From Anabaena sp. WA102 (GTDB taxonomy: Bacteria > Cyanobacteriota > Cyanobacteriia > Cyanobacteriales > Nostocaceae): a stretch of DNA of 64,000 nt. The stretch covers positions 1,054,001 through 1,118,000 of the forward strand of contig NZ_CP011456.1 of the NCBI RefSeq assembly GCF_001277295.1, given 5' to 3'. A program made the position numbers and the translations under genes. The notes beneath the pieces were generated by a model that saw only the letters and a list, made by a program, of their open reading frames with translations, had not been told where the DNA came from and made no database searches. Of the stretch, positions 25,724 through 33,145 are shown in pieces (position 1 is the first letter of the stretch; the number at the start of each line of letters is the position of its first letter).

Positions 25724-27045
25724 ACCTTAACGGGTGACAAGGCGGCTAAAGAGCTTGTTTCATAAGGGATAGAGCCTGAAAGCCCCGTTGAAAAAAGAGG
25801 CGTTTATGAGGCTTGAGATTGATTAAATTCAGAGCTAAATCAGCCCATAATTCCATACCATAAATCCATAGTTGTCCGTAGAGAGCAAAGCTAAAATCAC
25901 TTTGACGTGGGTACTTGTCCTGATGTTGTTGAATACGTCCGGCATAAGTCTCTATACCTAATTTTTTCATCCGTTGACCGTGCATAGTGGCTAAACTATA
26001 AGCAATGACAATCAATAATACTAAAGCTAAAAAGCGAGTTTCATTTACTTTAGTATCCTCTAAATTATAACCACCAGTTTTACAATCCTTAAAGAATTGC
26101 TCAATTCCCCATCGACATCTATAGAGGCATAAAGTTTGTTGGAGAGTTGGTAGATTCGTCAAGATATACCAAGGTTCTTTTGGTCCAGAGTTCCGATATT
26201 TTCTCTTCCAATAAACAGCGATATTAAATAAGCCTAATTCATCCCCTTTACCACATTTAACTTTTTCATAAAATCTCGACATTCCTGGCTTAAATCCTTG
26301 ATTTTTAAGAACTTGATATTCTTGTTCAGGTTTTTCTTGAAAATAAAGGTTTTTCTTCTGGCGTAAAGCGAAGTAAACTCCTTGCTCATCAAGCCATTTA
26401 GCCAGTTTTGGACTATGAAATTCTCTGTCTGCTAACACCACAATTCGACATTTTTTTAACAACTTTATTGCTGTCTTTATTAATCTTTTCTGTGTTTGTA
26501 AATTACTATTTCCGACATGATTTAATGTTTCCCAATATAGTGGTAGGGCATGAGTACCCCATACCAATGTCACCATAAATATATTTCGCCCCTTCCACTG
26601 TGTTCTATCCAGTGCTACCATCCAATAACCATATTTTTGATACTGTTTTTTATGAAAATAACGGCGCTGTTCTCGATTCAGTTGTTTTGGTGTTAACGAT
26701 TGTCTAATCCAATATTTTATCAATGGAAACCATAATAATTTTACGCAGAGTTTACCTATTCCTAAAAATCTTTGTAGATTACGTTTCCTGCTTTCATATT
26801 TAATTGGTTGGGGAAACAAGCTGGCCAATTTTGACAGTTTTACTTGGCGATGAGCCTGTATTAATAACAACAATATCTCTAGTGTCAAATACTGCTGTTC
26901 ACTCAAATGCTTTCGGAAAATTGTTTGATATGATTGTGGTAACATTTTTTGCTTCGGGGGCTTCTTTGTCCCTATTTTTTTACTCCCTTATTTTCTCAAA
27001 TTATTGCCACATCTCATCTTCAACCGCCTTGTCACCCGTTAAGGT
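25724..27045 (-). mobile_element. IS4-family insertion sequence, complete
   Basis: A 1322-bp element bounded by perfect inverted ends ACCTTAACGGGTGACAAGG (25724 on) and its complement (ending 27045), together about 22 bp. One transposase gene fills it. On the right it interrupts repeat block C at TACTTTGGCCTCTTGATCAA. On the left is a fragment AAGTAGGTTAGCATTGAAAA of another repeat (M2). The two flanks do not rejoin into one known repeat and I see no clear target duplication, which suggests a rearrangement after insertion. Confidence 0.88.
25746..26945 (-). CDS. IS4-family DDE transposase
   Basis: 399 aa. The DDE residues appear as ALDRTQW (first D), VVLADREFHSPKLAKWLDEQ (second D) and YRCRWGIEQFFKDCKTGGY (E, with the Y-R-E context of IS4). 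An N-terminal helical region precedes (KLSKLASLFPQPIKYESRKR). Full length with no stop or shift, so the copy may be active. It fills an element with perfect ends. ATG at 26943-26945. Confidence 0.92.
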   Translation of the reverse strand: MLPQSYQTIFRKHLSEQQYLTLEILLLLIQAHRQVKLSKLASLFPQPIKYESRKRNLQRFLGIGKLCVKLLWFPLIKYWIRQSLTPKQLNREQRRYFHKKQYQKYGYWMVALDRTQWKGRNIFMVTLVWGTHALPLYWETLNHVGNSNLQTQKRLIKTAIKLLKKCRIVVLADREFHSPKLAKWLDEQGVYFALRQKKNLYFQEKPEQEYQVLKNQGFKPGMSRFYEKVKCGKGDELGLFNIAVYWKRKYRNSGPKEPWYILTNLPTLQQTLCLYRCRWGIEQFFKDCKTGGYNLEDTKVNETRFLALVLLIVIAYSLATMHGQRMKKLGIETYAGRIQQHQDKYPRQSDFSFALYGQLWIYGMELWADLALNLINLKPHKRLFFQRGFQALSLMKQAL

Positions 27046-27235
27046 ACTTTGGCCTCTTGATCAAGATCTTAATAGAGATCCTCAAAAGGTTGCATGGAGG
27101 GACTGAGATCAAAAAGACCATCAAAGCCCAACTCACTGTTCAATACTATCCCGGTTCTGTCACTCTCGGACAACAATAATCGAATCTATCTTTTGTAACT
27201 CTGATTTTATACAGGTTTGCGATCGCCGTTCTCTA

Positions 27236-27360
27236 AGGGAACACCAAAAAATAAATTACCCAATTTTGTGGGATGGGCATCCTGCCCGTCCTTGATTATT
27301 AGCGGGCAATTCGTCCCGCACCACAAGAAATTTTTGGGTATTTTTTTAATTGGAAGTCCC
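27236..27360. mobile_element. 125-bp element flanked by TA (MITE-like)
   Basis: Ends AGGGAACACC and GGAAGTCCC, flanked by TA on both sides (27234-27235 and 27361-27362). The interior has TGTGGGATGGGCATCCTGCC and TTAGCGGGCAATTCGTCCCG. The empty sites are visible at about 23272 (TTCTCTAATGGATGG) in block B and, with one change, at about 21355 in block A. A related copy is at 48045-48180. Confidence 0.8.
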
Positions 27361-27557
27361 TAATGGATGGATAATAGAATAACACAGATTTAATTAGTAG
27401 TTCGTTAAGTTCAGAGATTCTGATTCAAATGTCATCTTTATTATCAGTATATTTTGGTTGACTCATCTGAATAATTGATACCTGCTAAAGAGTTTCATGT
27501 AACCAAGCGAACTGCTTGCAGCAGCGCTTCGCTATCGCCTTCAAGATCAACAGTTTC

Positions 27558-27590
27558 AGATCCCCGACTTCTTTAAGAAGTCGGGGATCT
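27558..27590. repeat. Dispersed 33-bp hairpin, TTA loop
   Basis: Arms AGATCCCCGACTTCT / AGAAGTCGGGGATCT, in block C. Confidence 0.8.
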
Positions 27591-27712
27591 GATTTTCTTA
27601 TTTTATTTATAGAGTGAAGGCTAAAGAATTTCCCCAAGGACTAATTTGAGATTTCATAAATTAGCGATCGCTTTCAAGATCAACAAAGCATATCTCAATT
27701 ACCGCCACCCTA

Positions 27713-27891
27713 GTAGTCTGTCAACCCGAAAATGACGGGTGAAGGGAAGCAGGGGGGTAGGGGAGGTAGGGGAGGTAGTGGAGGTAGGGGGGGTAGGGGA
27801 GGTAGGGGGTAGGGGAGGTAGGGGAGGTAGTGGAGGGAAGAACAGAAGTTTTTTCCGATCATTACCCGTCAAAATAAATTTGACGAACTAC
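27713..27891. mobile_element. 179-bp TA-flanked element with G-rich 9-bp tandem core
   Basis: Inverted ends GTAGTCTGTCAACCCG and (complement) GTAGTTCGTCAAATTT, with internal ATGACGGGT / ACCCGTCA, flanked by TA. The core is a purine-rich tandem run of GGGGAGGTA-like 9-mers (about 27750-27838). The matching empty site in block A is ACCGCCACTCTAGAGATTCA at about 21820. A second, truncated copy begins at 50955. Confidence 0.82.
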
Positions 27892-27900
27892 TAGAGTTTC

Positions 27901-27933
27901 AGATCCCCGACTTCTCTCAGAAGTCGGGGATCT
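27901..27933. repeat. Dispersed 33-bp hairpin, CTC loop
   Basis: Arms AGATCCCCGACTTCT / AGAAGTCGGGGATCT, in block C just after the G-rich element. Confidence 0.8.
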
Positions 27934-27965
27934 GATTTTCTTATTTTATTTTATAGAGTGAAGGC

Positions 27966-28136
27966 TTCTTTTTTGGCGATGTCTATTGATCAAGGCTTAG
28001 TCAAGAGAAATACCAAGCGATCGCATTTTTTGCTTTAATTCATACAACTCCCTATTAGCTTGTTCAGCCCTTTGAGATTCTTGTTCAGCCCTTTGGGATT
28101 CTTGTTTTGCTATTTGAATTGCTTGGTTGGCTTTGT
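27966..28136 (-). pseudogene. Uma2 3'-end fragment
   Basis: Copy of the end of the gene at 21933-22739: the same AGATCAAGGCTTAGTCAAG-like downstream region, MRSLGISLD end, and only two QESQRAE heptads instead of six, up to the codons for KANQAIQIAK. It then breaks off inside the gmd gene, with a shared GTATTT at the junction. Confidence 0.8.
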
Positions 28137-29075
28137 ATTTACCATCATTTGCACCACATCTGCCATCTTATATTTAGCTTCCCATCCTAATTGGATTTTG
28201 GCTTTGCGGGGATTACCTTTACCGATCGCCAAATCTGTAGGTCTGAATAGGCTACTATCAACCACCACATGATCACGCCACTCTAAATTTACAGATGTAA
28301 ATGCTGCTGCGACAAAATCTTCTAAGGAAGTGCTTTCTCCCGTTGCAATTACATAATCATCAGGTTGATCTTGCTGCAACATTAAATACATGGCTTCCAC
28401 ATATTCCTGCGCCCAACCCCAGTCCCGCTGAATTGACATATTACCTAAATATAATTTTTCTTGACTACCTTGGGCAATCCGACAGGCAGTAGCAATAATT
28501 TTTTGAGTGACAAATCTTTCTGGACGCAGGGGAGATTCATGATTAAATAATATTCCTGAACAGGCAAATAAACCGTAAGCTTCTCGGTAGTTAGCTACTT
28601 CCCAAAAAGCAGCAGATTTAGCTACAGCATAAGGACTTCTGGGGCGAAATGCAGTATTTTCTTCTGCTGCTACATTGCCAGTATCACCAAAGCATTCACT
28701 AGAACCTGCATTGTAAACTTTAATGGTTGCGCCTAAAAAGCGAATGGCTTCTAATAAATTTAGTGTCCCTGTAGCGATACTTTCTAAAGTTTCTACAGGT
28801 TGTCCAAAAGATAAACCTACGGAAGTTTGTCCTGCTAAATTATAGACTTCATCTGGTTGGATTTTTGTGAGTACCTGTAAGACGCTGCGGAAGTCAGTTA
28901 AGGACATTGACTCCAGCTTTACTTGATCTTTAATACCCAAGTGAACTAAGTTCTGGAAAGGTGATATTTGGGCATCTCTGGATGTTCCACAAACTGTATA
29001 GCCTCGATTGAGCAGCAATTGTGCTAAATAAGATCCGTCTTGTCCAGATACTCCACAAATGAGAGCTTTTTTCAT
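28110..29075 (-). CDS. gmd: GDP-mannose 4,6-dehydratase family protein, altered C-terminus
   Basis: 321 aa. NADP site ALICGVSGQDGSYLAQLLLN, then YNLAGQTSVGLSFGQPVET, AGSSECFGDTG, the catalytic Y-x-x-x-K in RPRSPYAVAKSAAFWEVANY, and LFNHESPLRPERFVTQKI. RDWGWAQEYVEAMYLML is a GMD signature. It makes GDP-4-keto-6-deoxymannose, precursor of fucose or rhamnose-type sugars. The last seven or eight codons (KPTKQFK) are read from the Uma2 remnant in another frame, replacing the native end; the catalytic core is untouched, so activity is likely kept. One base separates its ATG from the TGA of the gene at 29077-29502. Confidence 0.88.
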   Translation of the reverse strand: MKKALICGVSGQDGSYLAQLLLNRGYTVCGTSRDAQISPFQNLVHLGIKDQVKLESMSLTDFRSVLQVLTKIQPDEVYNLAGQTSVGLSFGQPVETLESIATGTLNLLEAIRFLGATIKVYNAGSSECFGDTGNVAAEENTAFRPRSPYAVAKSAAFWEVANYREAYGLFACSGILFNHESPLRPERFVTQKIIATACRIAQGSQEKLYLGNMSIQRDWGWAQEYVEAMYLMLQQDQPDDYVIATGESTSLEDFVAAAFTSVNLEWRDHVVVDSSLFRPTDLAIGKGNPRKAKIQLGWEAKYKMADVVQMMVNTKPTKQFK

Positions 29076-29076
29076 G

Positions 29077-29502
29077 TCAGTTCATTATCCAAAAGTCTTT
29101 AACACTGTTACCCCCAAGCATTCGGGATTGCCTATAGGTAAATTCTCCCACAGAAGGATTGCGATGGGGATGAATGACACCTGTTGCTTGTTGCCAAAGT
29201 TCGGCTGGGGCAAGAGATATCTCATACTTGGATTCATGCTTACGCACATGATACCATTTTGTTTCTTGGCACTCTTCGCACCAAAAAGCCTCTAACCACT
29301 CACCCTGTAAAGAAACTGTAGTTTTAGCTGCTACTAACATCATTGCTTCTCGTCGGGCTATACCGCGTTCTTGTAGTTGTCCGGCTTGTTCGGTAAATAG
29401 TCTGTGTTTTTGGCTAACACTATCTATGTAACAACTATGTATGGGACAATAAATGGCTCTCCGTTGGGAACGTTTCCGATTTCGCTCACACCTTTTCTGC
29501 AC
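29077..29502 (-). CDS. Conserved cyanobacterial hypothetical with Cys pairs (next to gmd)
   Basis: 141 aa, begun at GTG (29500-29502) immediately after a TAA and six bases behind a perfect AGGAGG, which fixes the start. It is rich in Arg at the N-terminus (QKRCERNRKRSQRRAIYCPI) and has CPIHSCYIDS and FWCEECQETKWYHVR, two cysteine/histidine pairs that could form a zinc ribbon. The rest has GIARREAMMLVAAKTTVSLQ and SPAELWQQATGVI-like text. I recognise it as a protein conserved in filamentous cyanobacteria but know no function. It is in an operon with gmd (1-nt gap). Confidence 0.72.
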   Translation of the reverse strand: MQKRCERNRKRSQRRAIYCPIHSCYIDSVSQKHRLFTEQAGQLQERGIARREAMMLVAAKTTVSLQGEWLEAFWCEECQETKWYHVRKHESKYEISLAPAELWQQATGVIHPHRNPSVGEFTYRQSRMLGGNSVKDFWIMN

Positions 29503-29600
29503 TTAGGCCTCCTGATCACCAACTAAACAATAGATCGTAAGAAGGTTGTAAGGGAGGGACTTAGATCAAAAAGACCATCAAAGCCCAACTCCTGATTCAA
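29503..29600. repeat. Diverged fragment of the A/B/C repeat
   Basis: CTGCACTTAGGCCTCCTGAT, then GGGACTTAGATCAAAAAGACC and ATCAAAGCCCAACTC match the start of blocks A-C (TTTGGCCTCTTGATC, GGGACTGAGATCAAAAAGACC). It carries the AGGAGG ribosome site of the downstream gene. Confidence 0.6.
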
Positions 29601-29635
29601 CGTTGTCTGAGGTATTAAATTTTGTTAACTGAGTT

Positions 29636-29880
29636 GTCTGAAATTTACAAAAAAAGGGAACTCTTAACAAGTAACAGATAAGAAACAAAAGTTACAAAAA
29701 AAGGGAACTCTTAACTGGGAACAGGGAACAGATAAGAAACACTCATTTGCACCAGTTTAAAGCTCAGTCAAGAAAAAGATGTTTTTAAAAGATGCGTAGC
29801 CCGAAAAAAACAGTGTCATTATTTCAATCTCATGTTTTTAAACATGAGTTTTTTCTGTTCCCTGTTGCTTCTTCCTCTGA
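29636..29880. repeat. Dispersed repeat family R2, copy 2
   Basis: As 20925-21118, with the first part (AAGGGAACTCTTAAC..AACAGATAAGAAAC) present twice in tandem, then the CTCATGTTTTTAAACATGAG palindrome and TTTTTTCTGTTCCCTGTTGC. Confidence 0.75.
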
Positions 29881-29925
29881 ATGAATTTGTTCACACACTG
29901 ATGCTGATTAGGCTGGAGTGACGTT

Positions 29926-31233
29926 TCAAGTTATAGATTTTTCTAGGACATTGATGTATTGTTTAGCGATGATTTCTGGCGTAAAGTTTGACTGCAAATA
30001 TTCGCGGGAGGCATTACCCATTTTTTCTGCAAGTTGGCGATCGCTCTTTAAGTTAAGAATAAATTTAGATAAACTATCACTATCTCCATTGTCAATGCTG
30101 ATACCAAACTGACCATCTGTTATTAGCTGTCGCAGGTAGGAATCTTTTGGGCAAATAGCTGCTATGGGTCTTCCCGCAGCTAAGGCTGGATAGAGTTTGC
30201 TAGGTGCAACTAAACTTTCGAGACCTAATTCTACGCTAACTAATGATAAATCACAAGCTGTCAGGGAATACGGTAGCACACTTTTTTCTTGATAGGGGAG
30301 AAAAAGAAAGTTTTTTAATCCTAACCGCTTGACATCTTGAATAAAACTTTCCCGTTTGGGTCCACCACCAATACAAACAAACTGAATTTCTTCATTTTGC
30401 AATTGTTTAGCAGTTGCCAAAATGGTGTCTGTATCATGACACCTACCCATATTACCAGAATAAAGAATTGTAAATATGCTATCCAAGTTATGTTGTTTAG
30501 CAAACCAATTTTTTTCTTTGGCAATCGGGACAATTAACTCAGGATCTCCCCAACTATGAATTACAGAGACCTTATCAGCCACTTCTGGACAGATTGCTAG
30601 GACTCTCTCCTTCATAGCAGGACTCAGGACAATAATTCCTGTTGATTTTTGCCAAATCTGGCGATTGATTGCCCACCAAAACTTGGCTAACCAGTGCTTA
30701 TGAGAAACTACTCCTAAAGCGATCGCAATATCTGGATACAAATCATATATTAAACATACATAGGGGAATTTTAAAAATAAATGAGTTAAGTATCCGGCTA
30801 TTGATAAAAAAGGAGGTGCTGAAGTTAATAAAAATACATCATTTTTACCAGCATTTCTGATAATATGCAAAAAAACCCGCAATGTAAATAAAACACCATT
30901 AACAGCTTTTCCGCGAATCCTATTAGACCATACCTGAGTAGATCGGGATCTTTGAACGCGAACATTGCCTAATTGTTCTAAGGCTGGGGCTTGAGCGGTA
31001 GTAAAAGCATATCCTGGTTGTCCAGTGAATACTCTAATCTTAATTCCTTGTTTCTCCAACTGTTTGACTAGCTCTTCAATCAACTGTCCTGTCGCCGCAT
31101 AGTCTGGAGGAAAAAACTCAGTGATCACAGACAAAGTAGTTAGTTTACGACACAAAATATCACTAATTTTAGAAGGCTGTTCAGCCTCTATGGAATGCAA
31201 ACTAGGTATGATGTAACCCTTCTGATTGGACAT
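29926..31233 (-). CDS. Glycosyltransferase family 4 (WcaI/WbuB-like)
   Basis: 435 aa. After a short N-terminal extension it reads LSVITEFFPPDYAATGQLIE, the opening of WcaI/WbuB-type GT4 enzymes, then FLLTSAPPFLSIAGYLTH and VCLIYDLYPDIAIALGVV. The C-terminal GT-B domain has ILYSGNMGRCHDTDTIL, FVCIGGGPKRESF and the donor-site VELGLESLVAPSKLYPALAAG. Relatives transfer fucose or GlcNAc-type sugars to lipid-linked intermediates; with gmd downstream, a GDP-deoxyhexose donor is plausible. ATG at 31231-31233. It heads the gmd group on the minus strand. Confidence 0.88.
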   Translation of the reverse strand: MSNQKGYIIPSLHSIEAEQPSKISDILCRKLTTLSVITEFFPPDYAATGQLIEELVKQLEKQGIKIRVFTGQPGYAFTTAQAPALEQLGNVRVQRSRSTQVWSNRIRGKAVNGVLFTLRVFLHIIRNAGKNDVFLLTSAPPFLSIAGYLTHLFLKFPYVCLIYDLYPDIAIALGVVSHKHWLAKFWWAINRQIWQKSTGIIVLSPAMKERVLAICPEVADKVSVIHSWGDPELIVPIAKEKNWFAKQHNLDSIFTILYSGNMGRCHDTDTILATAKQLQNEEIQFVCIGGGPKRESFIQDVKRLGLKNFLFLPYQEKSVLPYSLTACDLSLVSVELGLESLVAPSKLYPALAAGRPIAAICPKDSYLRQLITDGQFGISIDNGDSDSLSKFILNLKSDRQLAEKMGNASREYLQSNFTPEIIAKQYINVLEKSIT

Positions 31234-31462
31234 GGTGTCAATTTTTGTTAAATATTCATCTTGACTTATTATGAGTATAAAAATTTGAATTTTTCCGCCT
31301 TTTATTTAGTTTTATTGCTTATATAAAACCGTTAAGGAAATTTACAGACAACCAAACTAGATAAAAGTGACTCACGTAGTCAAAATTTTTTCCTTAAATG
31401 ATATTCAAGCATCTTCCACACTTATCGTCAAGTATGGCAGAATTATATCATTAGATTTATCC

Positions 31463-31659
31463 TATAGGACTCCTATTTGATTTTTGATAGCTTGCGTGGC
31501 GTAGCCATACAGAACTCGGTACATACTGAAATCCTTCTTCCCTGTTCCCTAAATCAACGGAAAATATGGCTAACGCCACGCTATGCCTGATGCCTCCGGC
31601 ACGCTACCGCGAACGGCACACTACGTGAACGCTATCAGGAATCAAACCGGATTCCTATA
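31463..31659. mobile_element. 197-bp MITE-like element
   Basis: Imperfect inverted ends TATAGGACTCCTATTTGATT and (complement) TATAGGAATCCGGTTTGATT, each followed by a TTGATAGC / CTGATAGC word. The interior has GCGTGGCGTAGCCATACAGA, TGGCTAACGCCACGC and CCTCCGGCACGCTACCGCGA. No coding capacity. Confidence 0.75.
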
Positions 31660-31787
31660 AGTAGGTGAACACAATAAAACCAAACTGTGTAAAGAAATGT
31701 AAAATCGCCCAAACCCTCTTCACTCTTGCCTCTTGCATGAGTGCCTTTTGCCTTGCCATAACGACAATTTTCAACACCAACCTACTT
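31659..31787. mobile_element. 129-bp MITE, family M2, copy 1
   Basis: Ends AAGTAGGTGAACACAATAAA and (complement) AAGTAGGTTGGTGTTGAAAA, with CTCTTGCCTCTTGC and CTTTTGCCTTGCCATAACGA inside. Other copies: 43074-43201 and 49130-49242; fragments at about 25683 and 62840. It directly abuts the element at 31463-31659. Confidence 0.78.
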
Positions 31788-31810
31788 AAACAAGTTCAAA
31801 AATTTTCTAG

Positions 31811-31950
31811 TACAGCATGGCGCAAATAAAGCAACCATTCTTAATAGCCATTATGGGTTGGGGTAAATAAATTTCATGCTGTTATTGATGAATCGTTTCT
31901 GGGCGCAGACCCTGCGCCCCTACTTTCTGAATTTTTCATGGTCAGAATCT
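31811..31950. repeat. Dispersed repeat, copy 2 (partner near 1000-1140)
   Basis: ACAGCATGGCGCAAATAAAG, GGGTTGGGGTAAATAAATTT, the GGGCGCAGACCCTGCGCCCC palindrome and ATGGTCAGAATCTACTAA match 1000-1140 in permuted order. Confidence 0.55.
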
Positions 31951-33145
31951 ACTAACTCAGATTATGAAGGTGGTGAATATGCTGCTGCCATATATTTCAA
32001 TTATTTTCTTTTTTTCACATCTTTAAAATTTACCATCTTTGTACCGCGTTTGATCTCAAATCGCTGTATTTCCTCGCGCGTAATCAAGCAAACCGAGAAT
32101 ATATGATACCATCTTCAATTGTGAAAGCTGCTAATCTGGATAGATTTAGGGTTTGTGTACCGAAAGAGCGAACTGCTTGTAGCAGCGCTTCGCTATCTCA
32201 GAATTATAATCCAATAATATGCTCTTAGTTTTATCCTAGATGCTATTTATCAGATATATTATTCATAATGGCTATATGATAAGTTTAAATTATAGAAAAT
32301 CAATAATACTTTTGATATTTATAACTTTTAGCAATTTGCCTTTATATTTCCTTAATAATTAATTGAGAATCTTTTCTATTTATCAACGAGGTTGCTATAC
32401 TTTCAGCGATTTGCTATAATTTCAGAGAATTTCATAATTGGGTTATTATTGTCAATTTTAGATCTTTCAGAAGATGTTAGTCTCAAACTCTTTATTGACA
32501 GTAGGTTCAGAAATTAATTTCCCAGGCTAATACAAAACTTTACAAAATTAATAACTATTCCCTCAACAATTTTAGCCATGAATTTGCTCAGAAATGATCT
32601 AATTTGAGCGATCGCAAAAATTTCCTATTGACAAATTAACAAAAAAGTGGTAGCCAACCTGTCAATGTTATTAATTTTAGTGATATTTAGGACTTATGCA
32701 CGAGTCACGGAATAACGAACCACAGAGAACACAGAGAACACGGAGAAATGAGGGTTTGAGGAATATTTTGCGTAAGTCTTGATATTAAATCAACATGAAT
32801 TACCTTGACTTCGATATATCGTAGGGGTAACATTGGTGTCAACTTAACGTAAAACCTCTATCCCGCAAAGAACTCAAGTCATCTCATTCCCAGTCTCTGA
32901 CTGGGAATGAACTCTAGAAGGCTCTGCCTTCAATAATATTAGAGGCAGAGCCTCATCAACTGCATTCCTAGTCAGAGACTAGGAACGAGATTTGGTAGGG
33001 ATTTGAGCTTAATTTGACACCAATGAAGCTCTTGCTTTACCCTTACATATCTCATCAATTACAGGATGGTTTAATGCTGATGTAGAGATTTTTCAGGAAA
33101 TGTCTCTACAACGTGGTTTGCCTAAAGGATACCAGATGTTAAAAT
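31951..33145. other. 1.2-kb intergenic region, mainly AT-rich, with a nested-hairpin repeat
   Basis: No reading frame is credible here. The stretch contains a CGAACTGCTTGTAGCAGCGC short repeat near 32168 and a nested-hairpin repeat at 32880-32993. The rest is AT-rich sequence between the GT4 gene and the glmS stop, in which I see nothing else. Confidence 0.5.
32880..32993. repeat. Nested-hairpin repeat R3, copy 1
   Basis: CATTCCCAGTCTCTGACTGG and its partner CATTCCTAGTCAGAGACTAG are each self-complementary around the TCTCTGA centre. Between them are the arms GAAGGCTCTGCCTTC and AGGCAGAGCCT. The inverted equivalent is at 51117-51320. Confidence 0.7.

Larger units (their letters stand above)
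27046..28136. repeat. Repeat block C, with two nested elements and a Uma2 3' end
   Basis: Same series of words as block A, starting at TACTTTGGCCTCTTGATCAA where the IS4 element abuts. Two insertions absent from block A are present: 27236-27360 and 27713-27891. It then continues into a copy of the last part of the Uma2 gene (27966-28136), just as block A continues into the intact Uma2 gene. Blocks A and C are thus a direct segmental duplication about 5.9 kb apart. Confidence 0.75.

Noticed and set aside
25724..27045. Target-site duplication of the IS4 element
   Set aside because: Flanks CAG and ACTTT do not match, and the two sides belong to different repeats, so no duplication can be claimed.
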